The notes under the pieces were generated by a model that was given only the letters and a program-made list of their open reading frames with translations, ran no database searches and was not told the origin of the DNA. A stretch of DNA of 64,000 nucleotides from Micromonospora tulbaghiae (lineage in GTDB: Bacteria > Actinomycetota > Actinomycetes > Mycobacteriales > Micromonosporaceae). A program made the position numbers and the translations under genes. Shown piece after piece: positions 42,816 through 49,900 of the stretch (its first letter is position 1; every line of letters begins with the position of its first letter). The stretch lies in the NCBI RefSeq assembly GCF_900091605.1, contig NZ_FMCQ01000006.1, forward strand, positions 357,940 through 421,939, read 5' to 3'.

Positions 42816-44077
42816 GCACGTTCGGTTCGATCGAGCAGGCGGTGGCGGACATCGCCGCCGGGCGTCCGGTGGTCGTCGTCGACGACGAGGACCGCGAGAA
42901 CGAGGGCGACCTGATCTTCGCGGCCGAGCTGGCCACGCCGGAGCTGGTCGCGTTCATGGTCCGCTACACCTCCGGATACATCTGCGTGCCGCTGACCGAG
43001 GACGAGTGCGACCGGCTGGACCTGCCGCCGATGCACCACACGAACCAGGACCGGCGCGGTACCGCGTACACGGTGACGGTGGACGCCCGGGAGGGCGTCA
43101 GCACCGGCATCTCGGCCGCCGACCGGTCGCACACCATCCGGCTGCTCGCCGACGCCGGCACCGACCCGACCGACCTGGCCCGGCCCGGTCACGTGGTGCC
43201 GCTGCGCGCCCGCGCCGGCGGGGTGCTGCGCCGTCCCGGGCACACCGAGGCGGCGGTGGACCTGACCCGGCTGGCCGGGCTGCGCCCGGCCGGGGTGCTC
43301 TGCGAGCTGGTGAACGACGACGGCACCATGATGCGCCTGCCGGACCTGGAGAAGTTCTGCGCCGAGCACGGGCTGACGCTGGTCACCATCGCGGACCTGA
43401 TCGCCTACCGGCGGCGTACCGAGAAGCAGGTCGAGCTGGCCGCCGAGGCCCGGATGCCCACCCCGTACGGCGTGTTCCGGGCGCTCGGCTACCGCGCCGA
43501 GCACGACCCGGCCGAGCACGTCGCGCTGGTCATGGGCGACCTCGGCGACGGGCGGGACGTGCTGGTGCGGGTGCACTCCGAGTGCCTCACCGGCGACGTG
43601 TTCGGCTCGCTGCGCTGCGACTGCGGGCCGCAGTTGCAGGCCGCGCTGGCCCGGGTCGCCGCGGAGGGGCGCGGCGTGGTCCTCTACGTGCGCGGGCACG
43701 AGGGCCGGGGCATCGGCCTGCTGCACAAGCTGCAGGCGTACCAGCTCCAGGACCAGGGCCGCGACACCGTGGACGCGAACCTCGACCTCGGGCTGCCGGC
43801 CGACGCCCGCGACTACGGCACCGGCGCGCAGATCCTCTACGACCTCGGCGTCCGGACGATGCGGCTGCTGACGAACAACCCGGCCAAGCGGGCCGGTCTG
43901 GAGGGGTACGGCCTCACCGTGACCGGCCGGGAGGGCCTGCCGGTGCGGTCCAACCCGGAGAACGTGCGCTACCTGCGCACCAAGCGGGACCGGATGGGTC
44001 ACCTGCTGGACGGACTGGACGAGGTGACCGAGGCGCCGATGGGCCGCCCGGTCGCCGGTGACGAGATCGGAGCGTAG
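42812..44077 (+). CDS. ribBA: bifunctional 3,4-dihydroxy-2-butanone-4-phosphate synthase / GTP cyclohydrolase II
   Basis: 421 aa. RibB half (about 1-205) makes the four-carbon unit from ribulose-5-P: DDEDRENEGDLIFAAE and RRPGHTEAAVDL. RibA half opens GTP: RVHSECLTGDVFGSLRCDCG with three zinc Cys, YVRGHEGRGIGLLHKLQAY, and LLTNNPAKRAGL. Both halves look intact. ATG 42812 overlaps the transporter stop. Confidence 0.96.
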   Translation: MSTFGSIEQAVADIAAGRPVVVVDDEDRENEGDLIFAAELATPELVAFMVRYTSGYICVPLTEDECDRLDLPPMHHTNQDRRGTAYTVTVDAREGVSTGISAADRSHTIRLLADAGTDPTDLARPGHVVPLRARAGGVLRRPGHTEAAVDLTRLAGLRPAGVLCELVNDDGTMMRLPDLEKFCAEHGLTLVTIADLIAYRRRTEKQVELAAEARMPTPYGVFRALGYRAEHDPAEHVALVMGDLGDGRDVLVRVHSECLTGDVFGSLRCDCGPQLQAALARVAAEGRGVVLYVRGHEGRGIGLLHKLQAYQLQDQGRDTVDANLDLGLPADARDYGTGAQILYDLGVRTMRLLTNNPAKRAGLEGYGLTVTGREGLPVRSNPENVRYLRTKRDRMGHLLDGLDEVTEAPMGRPVAGDEIGA

Positions 44078-44081
44078 GGCG

Positions 44082-44579
44082 ATGGCGGGTTTCGGTGAGC
44101 CGGGCGTGACCGCGGTGGACGCCGCCGGGATGACCGTCGGCGTGGTGGCCGCCCGGTGGCACGGCGACCTGACCGACCACATGACCGAGCGGGCGGTGGC
44201 CGCCGCGCAGGCGTGCGGGGCGCGGGCCGTGGTGGCCCGGGTGGCCGGCTCGGTGGAGCTGCCGGTGGTGGCCCAGGCGATGGCCCGCCGCTTCGACGTG
44301 GTGGTGGCGCTCGGCGTGGTGGTACGCGGCGCGACGGCGCACTTCGACTACGTCTGCCAGTCGGTCACCGAGGGACTGACCCGGGTGGCGCTGGACGAGG
44401 GCAAGCCGGTGGCGCACGGGGTGCTCACCGTGGACACCATCGAGCAGGCCCGGGACCGGGCCGGGCTGCCCGGCTCGGCCGAGGACAAGGGCTGGTCGGC
44501 GACAGTGGCGGCGCTGGACGCCGCCCTGGCCGTCCGCGCTCTGGACGCCCAGTCCGCCCACCGGGTCGGCTTCGCGTGA
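44082..44579 (+). CDS. ribH: 6,7-dimethyl-8-ribityllumazine synthase
   Basis: 165 aa. Condenses the RibD and RibB products to lumazine. VVAARWHGDLTDHMTERA, LGVVVRGATAHFDYVCQSV with the catalytic His region, and the C-terminal GVLTVDTIEQARDRAG are the family segments. ATG 44082 is preceded by GGAG and AGGG; a longer frame begins inside ribBA. It completes the riboflavin set ribD-E-BA-H. Confidence 0.94.
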   Translation: MAGFGEPGVTAVDAAGMTVGVVAARWHGDLTDHMTERAVAAAQACGARAVVARVAGSVELPVVAQAMARRFDVVVALGVVVRGATAHFDYVCQSVTEGLTRVALDEGKPVAHGVLTVDTIEQARDRAGLPGSAEDKGWSATVAALDAALAVRALDAQSAHRVGFA

Positions 44580-44623
44580 CCCACCCGGCCCGTCACCGGC
44601 AGCGGCTGGAAGAATCGCCTTCC

Positions 44624-44887
44624 GTGAAGACGTTCGAGGAGTTGTTCGCCGAGCTGCAGGCCAAGGCCGCCGCCGGCACCCCGGGCTCGGGCACGGTCGA
44701 GGCGCTCGCCAAGGGCGTGCACTTCATCGGCAAGAAGGTCGTCGAGGAGGCGGCCGAGTCGTGGATGGCCGCCGAGCACGAGGGCCCGGAGCGGGCCGCC
44801 GAGGAGATCTCCCAGCTGCTCTACCAGGCGCAGGTGCTGATGCTCGCCACCGGCCTGGAACTGAAGGACGTCTACCGACATCTGTGA
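44624..44887 (+). CDS. hisE: phosphoribosyl-ATP pyrophosphatase
   Basis: 87 aa, all-helical MazG-like fold; hydrolyses PR-ATP to PR-AMP in histidine synthesis. FIGKKVVEEAAESWMAAEHEG and AAEEISQLLYQAQVLMLATG hold the acidic metal ligands. GTG 44624 matches the common start KTFEELFAELQ; GTG 44576, overlapping the ribH stop, would add 16 residues. With hisG it follows the rib genes and may be read through from them. Confidence 0.92.
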   Translation: MKTFEELFAELQAKAAAGTPGSGTVEALAKGVHFIGKKVVEEAAESWMAAEHEGPERAAEEISQLLYQAQVLMLATGLELKDVYRHL

Positions 44888-44930
44888 GTGCCCGTCCGCT
44901 GATCATCCGATCGAACGAAGGAGCACTCTC

Positions 44931-45776
44931 ATGCTGCGTGTCGCAGTACCCAACAAGGGCGCCCTGGCCGAGTCGGCCGCCGGGATGCTGCGCGAGGCGG
45001 GCTACCGCCAGCGCACCGACCCGAAGGACCTGGTCTGCCGGGACGAGCAGAACGACATCGAGTTCTTCTACCTGCGCCCCAAGGACATCGCCACCTACGT
45101 CGGATCCGGCGATCTGGACGTCGGCATCACGGGCCGCGACCTGCTGATCGACTCGGGCGCGCCGGCCGAGGAGGTGGTCGACCTCAACTTCGGTCGGGCC
45201 ACGTTCCGGTTCGCCGCCCGGCCCGACGACGTCGGCTCGGTCCAGCAGCTCGGCGGGCACCGGATCGCCACCGCGTACCCCGGTCTGGTCGAGCGGCACC
45301 TGGCCGAGCTGGGCGTCAAGGCCGACGTGATCCGCCTGGACGGCGCGGTGGAGAACGCCATCCGCCTCGGTGTGGCCGACGTGGTCGCCGACGTGGTGGA
45401 GACCGGCGCGACGCTGCGCCAGGCCGGCCTGGTGGTCTTCGGCGAGCCGCTGCTGCGCTCCTCGGCGGTGCTGGTCCGCCGCGCGGGCGCGCCCGGCGGC
45501 GCGCAGCAGGAGCAGTTGCAGCGGCGGCTGCACGGCGTCCTGGTCGCCCGCAGGTACGTGATGCTCGCCTACGACGTGCCGGCCGGCCTGCTCGACCGGG
45601 CCAGCTCGCTGACCCCGGGCATCGAGTCGCCGACGGTCTCGCCGCTGCACCGGGAGGGCTGGGTCGCCGTGCAGGCGATGGTGCTCCGCGACGACGTGCA
45701 CCGGATCATGGACGAGCTGTACGAGCTGGGCGCCCGCGCCATCCTGGTCACCAACATCCACGCCTGCCGGCTGTGA
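44931..45776 (+). CDS. hisG: ATP phosphoribosyltransferase (long form)
   Basis: 281 aa, the long HisG with a C-terminal regulatory ACT-like domain for feedback by histidine. First committed step: ATP plus PRPP. RVAVPNKGALAESAAGMLREAG, LDVGITGRDLLIDSG, and the PRPP segment VADVVETGATLRQAGL are present. ATG 44931 follows AAGGAG (44919-44924). Coupled by GTGA to a membrane transporter gene. Confidence 0.95.
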   Translation: MLRVAVPNKGALAESAAGMLREAGYRQRTDPKDLVCRDEQNDIEFFYLRPKDIATYVGSGDLDVGITGRDLLIDSGAPAEEVVDLNFGRATFRFAARPDDVGSVQQLGGHRIATAYPGLVERHLAELGVKADVIRLDGAVENAIRLGVADVVADVVETGATLRQAGLVVFGEPLLRSSAVLVRRAGAPGGAQQEQLQRRLHGVLVARRYVMLAYDVPAGLLDRASSLTPGIESPTVSPLHREGWVAVQAMVLRDDVHRIMDELYELGARAILVTNIHACRL

Positions 45777-46735
45777 GGCCGCTGCCGCTCCCGGCCGCGT
45801 TGGCCGTGGTCGTGCTGGGCGGCGTGGCCTCGGCCGCCCAGGGTGCGGTCAACGCAGAGCTGGGGGAGCGGACCGGTGACCCGGTCCTCGGCTCGGTGGT
45901 CAACAACCTCGGCGGCTGCCTGCTGGTGCTGGCCGGCCTGGCGGTGCTGCCGTCGATGCGCGCCGGGCTGGCCGGGCTGCGCCGCTCCGGGCTGCCGTGG
46001 TGGACGTACCTCGGCGGGGTGGGCGGCGCGGTGATCGTGCTGGTCGCGCCGGTGGTGGTGCCCGTGCTCGGGGTGGCGGTGTTCACGATCGCCCAGGTGG
46101 CCGGCGGCAGCCTCGGCGGCCTCGCGGTGGACCGGGCCGGGCTGGCCGCGACCGGCCGGATGCCGCTCACCCTGCCCCGGGTCGGCGGGGCGCTGCTCGG
46201 CGTCGGCGCTGTCGCTCTGGCGCAGCTCGGCCGCCCGGTCGGCGACCTGGCGGTCGGGCTGGTGCTGCTCTGCGTGCTGGGCGGGCTGGCGGTGGCCGGG
46301 CAGTCCGCGCTCAACGGACGGGTCGCCGCATCGGTCGGTCCGGCCGCCGGGCTCGCTGTCAACTTCGCGGTCAGCACCGTGGTGATCGGCGCGGTCGCGG
46401 CGATCACCGGCGCGCTCGTCACCGCGCCCGACTGGCCGACCCAGTGGTGGCTCTACCTCGGCGGCCTGCTCGGCGTCGGCATCGTGCTCACCCTGCTGAT
46501 CGGGGTACGCGCCGCCGGGGTGCTGCGTACCGGCCTGGCGCTGGTGGCCGGGCAGCTCGGCGGCGCGCTGCTGCTGGACCTGGCGCTGCCCGGCGGCCCC
46601 GGTGTCCGGCTGCCGGTGCTGGCCGGCGCCCTGCTCACGCTGCTCGCCGTGGTGGTCACCGGGCTGCGCCGGCGCGGCCCGGACCGTGTGGCGGCCGAAG
46701 GCGCGCGCGAACCGGATGGCAGACTGGTCGGGTGA
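45773..46735 (+). CDS. DMT-superfamily transporter with two YdcZ (DUF606) halves
   Basis: 320 aa, about ten hydrophobic segments in two homologous halves. Each half has the family pattern of Gln and Asn in a helix: AAQGAVNAELGERTGDPV in the first and AGQSALNGRVAASVG in the second. Substrate unknown. GTG 45773 overlaps the hisG stop. Ends in a short basic tail and overlaps the next gene by GTGA. Confidence 0.85.
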   Translation: MRPLPLPAALAVVVLGGVASAAQGAVNAELGERTGDPVLGSVVNNLGGCLLVLAGLAVLPSMRAGLAGLRRSGLPWWTYLGGVGGAVIVLVAPVVVPVLGVAVFTIAQVAGGSLGGLAVDRAGLAATGRMPLTLPRVGGALLGVGAVALAQLGRPVGDLAVGLVLLCVLGGLAVAGQSALNGRVAASVGPAAGLAVNFAVSTVVIGAVAAITGALVTAPDWPTQWWLYLGGLLGVGIVLTLLIGVRAAGVLRTGLALVAGQLGGALLLDLALPGGPGVRLPVLAGALLTLLAVVVTGLRRRGPDRVAAEGAREPDGRLVG

Positions 46736-47205
46736 GCGATTCCGTGGTGACCGTGCGACCCCGCCGCGTCCGGGTCGTCTGCTGGGTGTCGGCCGTCACG
46801 CTGCTCGTGGTGTTCAGCCTCGTCGCGACGTCGTTGACCGGCGCCACCGGCAACGGCTACGGCACGTTCCAGCGCGGCGACCAGTTCGCCATGATCGGCC
46901 TGGGTGTCTTCGGCGCGCTCGGCTTCCTGCTGTTCACCCGCCCTCGCGTGGTCGCCGACGCCAAGGGTGTACGGGTGCGCAACGTGATCAGCTCGTACGA
47001 GCTGCCCTGGGAGGTGATCCGCGGGGTCCGGTTCGATCGGGGCGCCCCGTGGGCCAGCCTGGAACTGCACGACGACGACCTGCTGCCGATGGTCGCGCTG
47101 CAGGCCGCCGACAAGGAGAGCGCCGTCGAGGCGGTGCGCGCGCTGCGCCGCCTGCACCAGGCACATCTGGCGGCGCTGTCCGCCGGCCAGTCGGCACCCC
47201 GCTGA
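46732..47205 (+). CDS. membrane protein with bacterial PH-like domain
   Basis: 157 aa. Two membrane segments (about residues 15-36 and 50-66) followed by a bacterial PH-type domain: VVADAKGVRVRNVISSYELP, WEVIRGVRFDRGAPWASLEL. Common in actinobacteria; function unknown. GTG 46732 overlaps the transporter stop. Last gene before the infC leader. Confidence 0.82.
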   Translation: MSDSVVTVRPRRVRVVCWVSAVTLLVVFSLVATSLTGATGNGYGTFQRGDQFAMIGLGVFGALGFLLFTRPRVVADAKGVRVRNVISSYELPWEVIRGVRFDRGAPWASLELHDDDLLPMVALQAADKESAVEAVRALRRLHQAHLAALSAGQSAPR

Positions 47206-47219
47206 CCTGCGAGCCCGGT

Positions 47220-47249
47220 TTGGGCGGGCCTGGGCCGGGGGTGTAGTGT
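47220..47249 (+). promoter_or_regulatory. predicted infC operon promoter
   Basis: TTGGGC (47220-47225), 18 bases, TAGTGT (47244-47249). Start near 47256, which would give a long leader of about 256 nt before infC. Confidence 0.45.
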
Positions 47250-47511
47250 TGCGGAGTCGACCAGACTGCCCCCGTCCCTGACGAGCGGGCGGTCTTGAAG
47301 CGGAGCGCCCGCTCCCACCCGAGTCGCCGCCACGGTGGCCGGGTCCGGTCCCCGGTTTCGGGCACGTCCCGAGGCCGGATGCGCGATCCTGTGATCGTGC
47401 CGACCGGTCGAGTGGGCCCTGGCATACGCCGGGGCCTTCTGCTTTCCGGGTCGGCTCCCACCCGGGAGCCCGCGGAGTCGGCACGGAGAAGACTCGACTC
47501 GAGGAGGCCCC
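47250..47511 (+). promoter_or_regulatory. long structured leader of the infC-rpmI-rplT operon
   Basis: About 260 nt without a convincing gene. A hairpin GGCCCTGGC (47412-47420) ATAC GCCGGGGCC (47425-47433) is followed by TTCTGCTTT, a terminator-like arrangement. GTCGAGT near 47405-47411 can pair with ACTCGAC near 47492-47498, close to the Shine-Dalgarno, making a larger fold. Such a leader would suit control of IF3/L35/L20 by L20 or attenuation, which is known in other bacteria but with different sequences. Confidence 0.5.
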
Positions 47512-48177
47512 ATCAGCGTCGAACCACGCGTGAACGAGCAGATCCGGGCACGTGAGGTCCGACTGGTCGGTCCTGAGGGTGAGCAGGTGGGCATCGTCCC
47601 GCTGGAGCGCGCCCTGCAGCTGGCCGCGGACGTCGACCTGGACCTGGTCGAGGTTGCGCCGATGGCGCGCCCGCCGGTGTGCAAGCTCATGGACTTCGGC
47701 AAGTTCAAGTACGAGAGCGCACTCAAGGCGCGCGAAGCGCGGCGTAACCAGCAGCAGACCGTCATCAAGGAAATGAAGCTCCGGCCGAAGATCGACCCGC
47801 ACGACTACGAGACCAAGAAGGGTCACGTGGTGCGGTTCCTCAAGGCGGGCGACAAGGTCAAGGTGACGATCATGTTCCGCGGTCGGGAGCAGAGCCGCCC
47901 GGAGCTGGGTTACCGGCTCCTGCGCCGGCTCGAGTCCGAGATCACGGAACTGGGATACGTCGAGGCCGCGCCGAAGCAGGACGGCCGAAACATGATCATG
48001 GTTCTCGCTCCGCACCGGGCCGTGAAGGCCTCCGCGGTCGCCGCCACGGCGTCCCGCGTTGGACCGCGCGACCGGGCTGCGGAGGAACCGGCCGCTCCGG
48101 CCGGCGAGACCCCGGCGGCCGGCGAGACCGCAGCAGCCGGTGAGACCGGCACGACCGCTGAGACCAGCGGCCAGTAA
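47512..48177 (+). CDS. infC: translation initiation factor IF-3 with probable ATC start
   Basis: 221 aa if started at ATC 47512. The only good Shine-Dalgarno, GAGGAGG (47501-47507), points to ATC, which codes ISVEPRVNEQIRAREVRLVG; GTG 47530 has no such site. Non-canonical AUU/AUC starts are known for infC and let IF3 repress itself. N- and C-terminal domains: LDLVEVAPMARPPVCKLMDF, then HDYETKKGHVVRFLKAGDKV and MFRGREQSRPELGYRL. The C-terminus is an Ala/Glu/Thr-rich tail (GETPAAGETAAAGET). Confidence 0.95.
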   Translation: MSVEPRVNEQIRAREVRLVGPEGEQVGIVPLERALQLAADVDLDLVEVAPMARPPVCKLMDFGKFKYESALKAREARRNQQQTVIKEMKLRPKIDPHDYETKKGHVVRFLKAGDKVKVTIMFRGREQSRPELGYRLLRRLESEITELGYVEAAPKQDGRNMIMVLAPHRAVKASAVAATASRVGPRDRAAEEPAAPAGETPAAGETAAAGETGTTAETSGQ

Positions 48178-48195
48178 CAGGGGAGAGACGTTCCA

Positions 48196-48390
48196 ATGCC
48201 GAAGATGAAGAGCCACACGGGCATGGGCAAGCGGGTCAAGGTGACCGGCAAGGGCAAGATCGTTGCCCAGCAGGCCGGCCTTCGCCACAACCTGGAGAAG
48301 AAGCCCAGCACCCAGACCCGTCGGCTGACCGGCACCGTCGAGCTGGCCAAGGCCGACACCAAGCGCATCAAGAAGCTGCTCGGCCGCTGA
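48196..48390 (+). CDS. rpmI: 50S ribosomal protein L35
   Basis: 64 aa, basic. PKMKSHTGMGKRVKVTGKGK and LRHNLEKKPSTQTRRL are typical. ATG 48196 follows AGGGGAGAG. Eighteen bases after infC and 32 before rplT, the normal operon. Confidence 0.97.
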   Translation: MPKMKSHTGMGKRVKVTGKGKIVAQQAGLRHNLEKKPSTQTRRLTGTVELAKADTKRIKKLLGR

Positions 48391-48422
48391 CGCGAGCCAC
48401 CTGAACCGAAGAAGGAGTTGAG

Positions 48423-48815
48423 ATGGCACGCGTCAAGCGGGCTGTGAATGCCCAGAAGAAGCGTCGTACCCTGCTGGAGACCGCGAGCGGTTACCGCGGT
48501 CAGCGCTCCCGGCTGTACCGCAAGGCCAAGGAGCAGGTGCTGCACTCGATGCAGTACTCCTACCGGGACCGTCGCGACCGCAAGGGCGACTTCCGGCAGC
48601 TCTGGATCCAGCGGATCAACGCCGGCGCCCGGGCCAACGGCCTGACCTACAACCGGCTGATCCAGGGCCTGCGCCTGGCCGGCATCGAGGTCGACCGGAA
48701 GATCCTGGCCGACATGGCCGTCAACGACGCCGCCTCGTTCGCGGCGATCGTCGAGCTGGCCCGCGCCGCCGTGGCGGCCGAGGGCACCGGTGGCGCCGCG
48801 GCCCAGGCCGCCTGA
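48423..48815 (+). CDS. rplT: 50S ribosomal protein L20
   Basis: 130 aa. ARVKRAVNAQKKRRTLLETA, SRLYRKAKEQVLHSMQYSYR and FRQLWIQRINAGARANGLTY are conserved; binds 23S rRNA early in assembly and represses its own operon in some bacteria. ATG 48423 follows GAAGGAG. The C-terminus has a short Ala/Gly tail. Confidence 0.97.
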   Translation: MARVKRAVNAQKKRRTLLETASGYRGQRSRLYRKAKEQVLHSMQYSYRDRRDRKGDFRQLWIQRINAGARANGLTYNRLIQGLRLAGIEVDRKILADMAVNDAASFAAIVELARAAVAAEGTGGAAAQAA

Positions 48816-48834
48816 CCCACCCCGTACGGCAGAT

Positions 48835-48878
48835 CGAGGCGTCTCCCATGCAGTCACAGTCGCAGGGGAGGCGCCTCG
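48835..48878 (+). terminator. hairpin after rplT with the next start codon in its loop
   Basis: 13-bp stem (48835-48847 with 48866-48878, one G-U). The loop holds ATG 48848, the predicted start of the methyltransferase gene. It may end the infC operon or limit translation of the next gene. Confidence 0.6.
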
Positions 48879-49732
48879 ACGCCGTTCCCGGACCGTTCAC
48901 CCCGCGTACCCCGAGGGTCGTGGCGGCCCGTCGGCTCCAGCGTCGGCGCGACCGCGACCAGACCGGCCGGTTCCTGGCCGAGGGGCCGCAGGCGGTCCGG
49001 GAGGCGCTCGTCCGCGCCGGCACCGTGGTCGAGCTGTTCGGCACCCCGGCGGCGCTCGACCGGTACGCCGACCTCGCCGCCACCGCCGCCCGGGCCGACG
49101 TGCCGGTCTCCGAGGTGACCGACGACGCGCTGGCCGCGCTCACCGAGACGGTCGCACCGCAGGGCCTGGTGGCGGTCTGCCGGCACCTCGACGTACCCCT
49201 GGAGCAGGCCGTGGCGCGCGGCCCGCGACTGGTCGCGGTGCTTGCCGGGATCCGCGACCCGGGCAACGCCGGCACGGTGCTGCGCACGGCCGACGCGGCG
49301 GGCGCGGGCGCGGTGGTCTTCGCCGGCGAGGCGGTCGACCCCTACAACGGCAAGTGTGTGCGGGCCTCCGCCGGCAGCCTCTTCCACGTCGACGTGGTGC
49401 GGGCCGCCGACCCGCTCGCCGCCGTCGAGGCGCTGCGGGCCGCCGGCCTCACGATCTTCGCCACCACCGGGTACGGCGACAGCGACCTGGACGACCTGGC
49501 CGACGCCGGTCGGCTGGCCACACCTGCCGCGTGGCTGTTCGGCTCCGAGGCGCACGGCCTGCCCGACGAGCTGACCGGCGCGGCCGACGCCCGGGTCCGG
49601 GTGCCGCTGCACGGGCGCGCGGAGAGCCTGAACCTGGCTGCGGCGGCGGCCGTCTGCCTGTATTCTTCCGCCAGAGCACTGCGTCGGCCCACGGTCACGC
49701 ACGACACAGCAGGGGAGTCCGCCTCGTCATGA
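48848..49732 (+). CDS. SpoU/TrmH family RNA 2'-O-ribose methyltransferase
   Basis: 294 aa. N-terminal substrate-binding domain (ARRLQRRRDRDQTGRFLAEG) and C-terminal SPOUT knot: VAVLAGIRDPGNAGTVLRTA, GKCVRASAGSLFHVDVV, WLFGSEAHGLPDEL, and RGRAESLNLAAAAAVCLY-like VPLHGRAESLNLAAAAAV. Likely targets 23S rRNA; the nucleotide cannot be told. ATG 48848 sits in a hairpin loop and lacks a normal Shine-Dalgarno, but no better start exists. Its stop overlaps a 19-codon frame leading to pheS. Confidence 0.9.
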   Translation: MQSQSQGRRLDAVPGPFTPRTPRVVAARRLQRRRDRDQTGRFLAEGPQAVREALVRAGTVVELFGTPAALDRYADLAATAARADVPVSEVTDDALAALTETVAPQGLVAVCRHLDVPLEQAVARGPRLVAVLAGIRDPGNAGTVLRTADAAGAGAVVFAGEAVDPYNGKCVRASAGSLFHVDVVRAADPLAAVEALRAAGLTIFATTGYGDSDLDDLADAGRLATPAAWLFGSEAHGLPDELTGAADARVRVPLHGRAESLNLAAAAAVCLYSSARALRRPTVTHDTAGESASS

Positions 49733-49788
49733 ACGCGCCACGGCGTTCGTTTAGCCAGCCCGCCGGTGTCGGCGGGCGGCGGGCCTGA
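49729..49788 (+). CDS. possible pheST leader peptide (19 aa)
   Basis: Small frame from ATG 49729, which overlaps the methyltransferase stop by ATGA, coding MNAPRRSFSQPAGVGGRRA. It contains one Phe codon, the very rare TTT in this GC-rich genome, followed by sequence that forms two exclusive hairpins before pheS. AGGGGAG is 11 bases before the ATG. It looks like an attenuator peptide, but a single Phe codon is weak evidence. Confidence 0.4.
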   Translation: MNAPRRSFSQPAGVGGRRA

Positions 49789-49835
49789 CCCTTCCCCCTG
49801 CACGACTCCCCACCGGCGGGCTGCGGCGAAGCCGC
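49757..49835 (+). promoter_or_regulatory. mutually exclusive hairpins in the pheS leader (attenuator candidate)
   Basis: Segment 49757-49768 can pair locally (49758-49765 with 49770-49777, 8 bp, 4-nt loop) or with a perfect 12-base complement at 49811-49822. The second pairing excludes the first. A third small hairpin follows (49823-49827 with 49831-49835). The local hairpin overlaps the end of the leader frame, so a stalled ribosome would favour a change of structure. Confidence 0.45.
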
Positions 49836-49842
49836 GCGTCCG

Positions 49843-49848
49843 TAGACT
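49843..49848 (+). promoter_or_regulatory. -10 box (TAGACT) close to pheS
   Basis: TAGACT with start near 49855, downstream of the hairpins. If active, pheST would also be made from a transcript that lacks the candidate attenuator. No clear -35 box. Confidence 0.4.
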
Positions 49849-49900
49849 CGCCTAGCCACCCGCGAGGGTCGGCGCCGCCGTGAGGGAGTGCCCGTTCACC

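Noticed and set aside
47295..47555. 86-codon frame in the infC leader
   Set aside because: No ribosome-binding site, Arg/Ser/Pro-rich random composition, and it overlaps the infC start in another frame.
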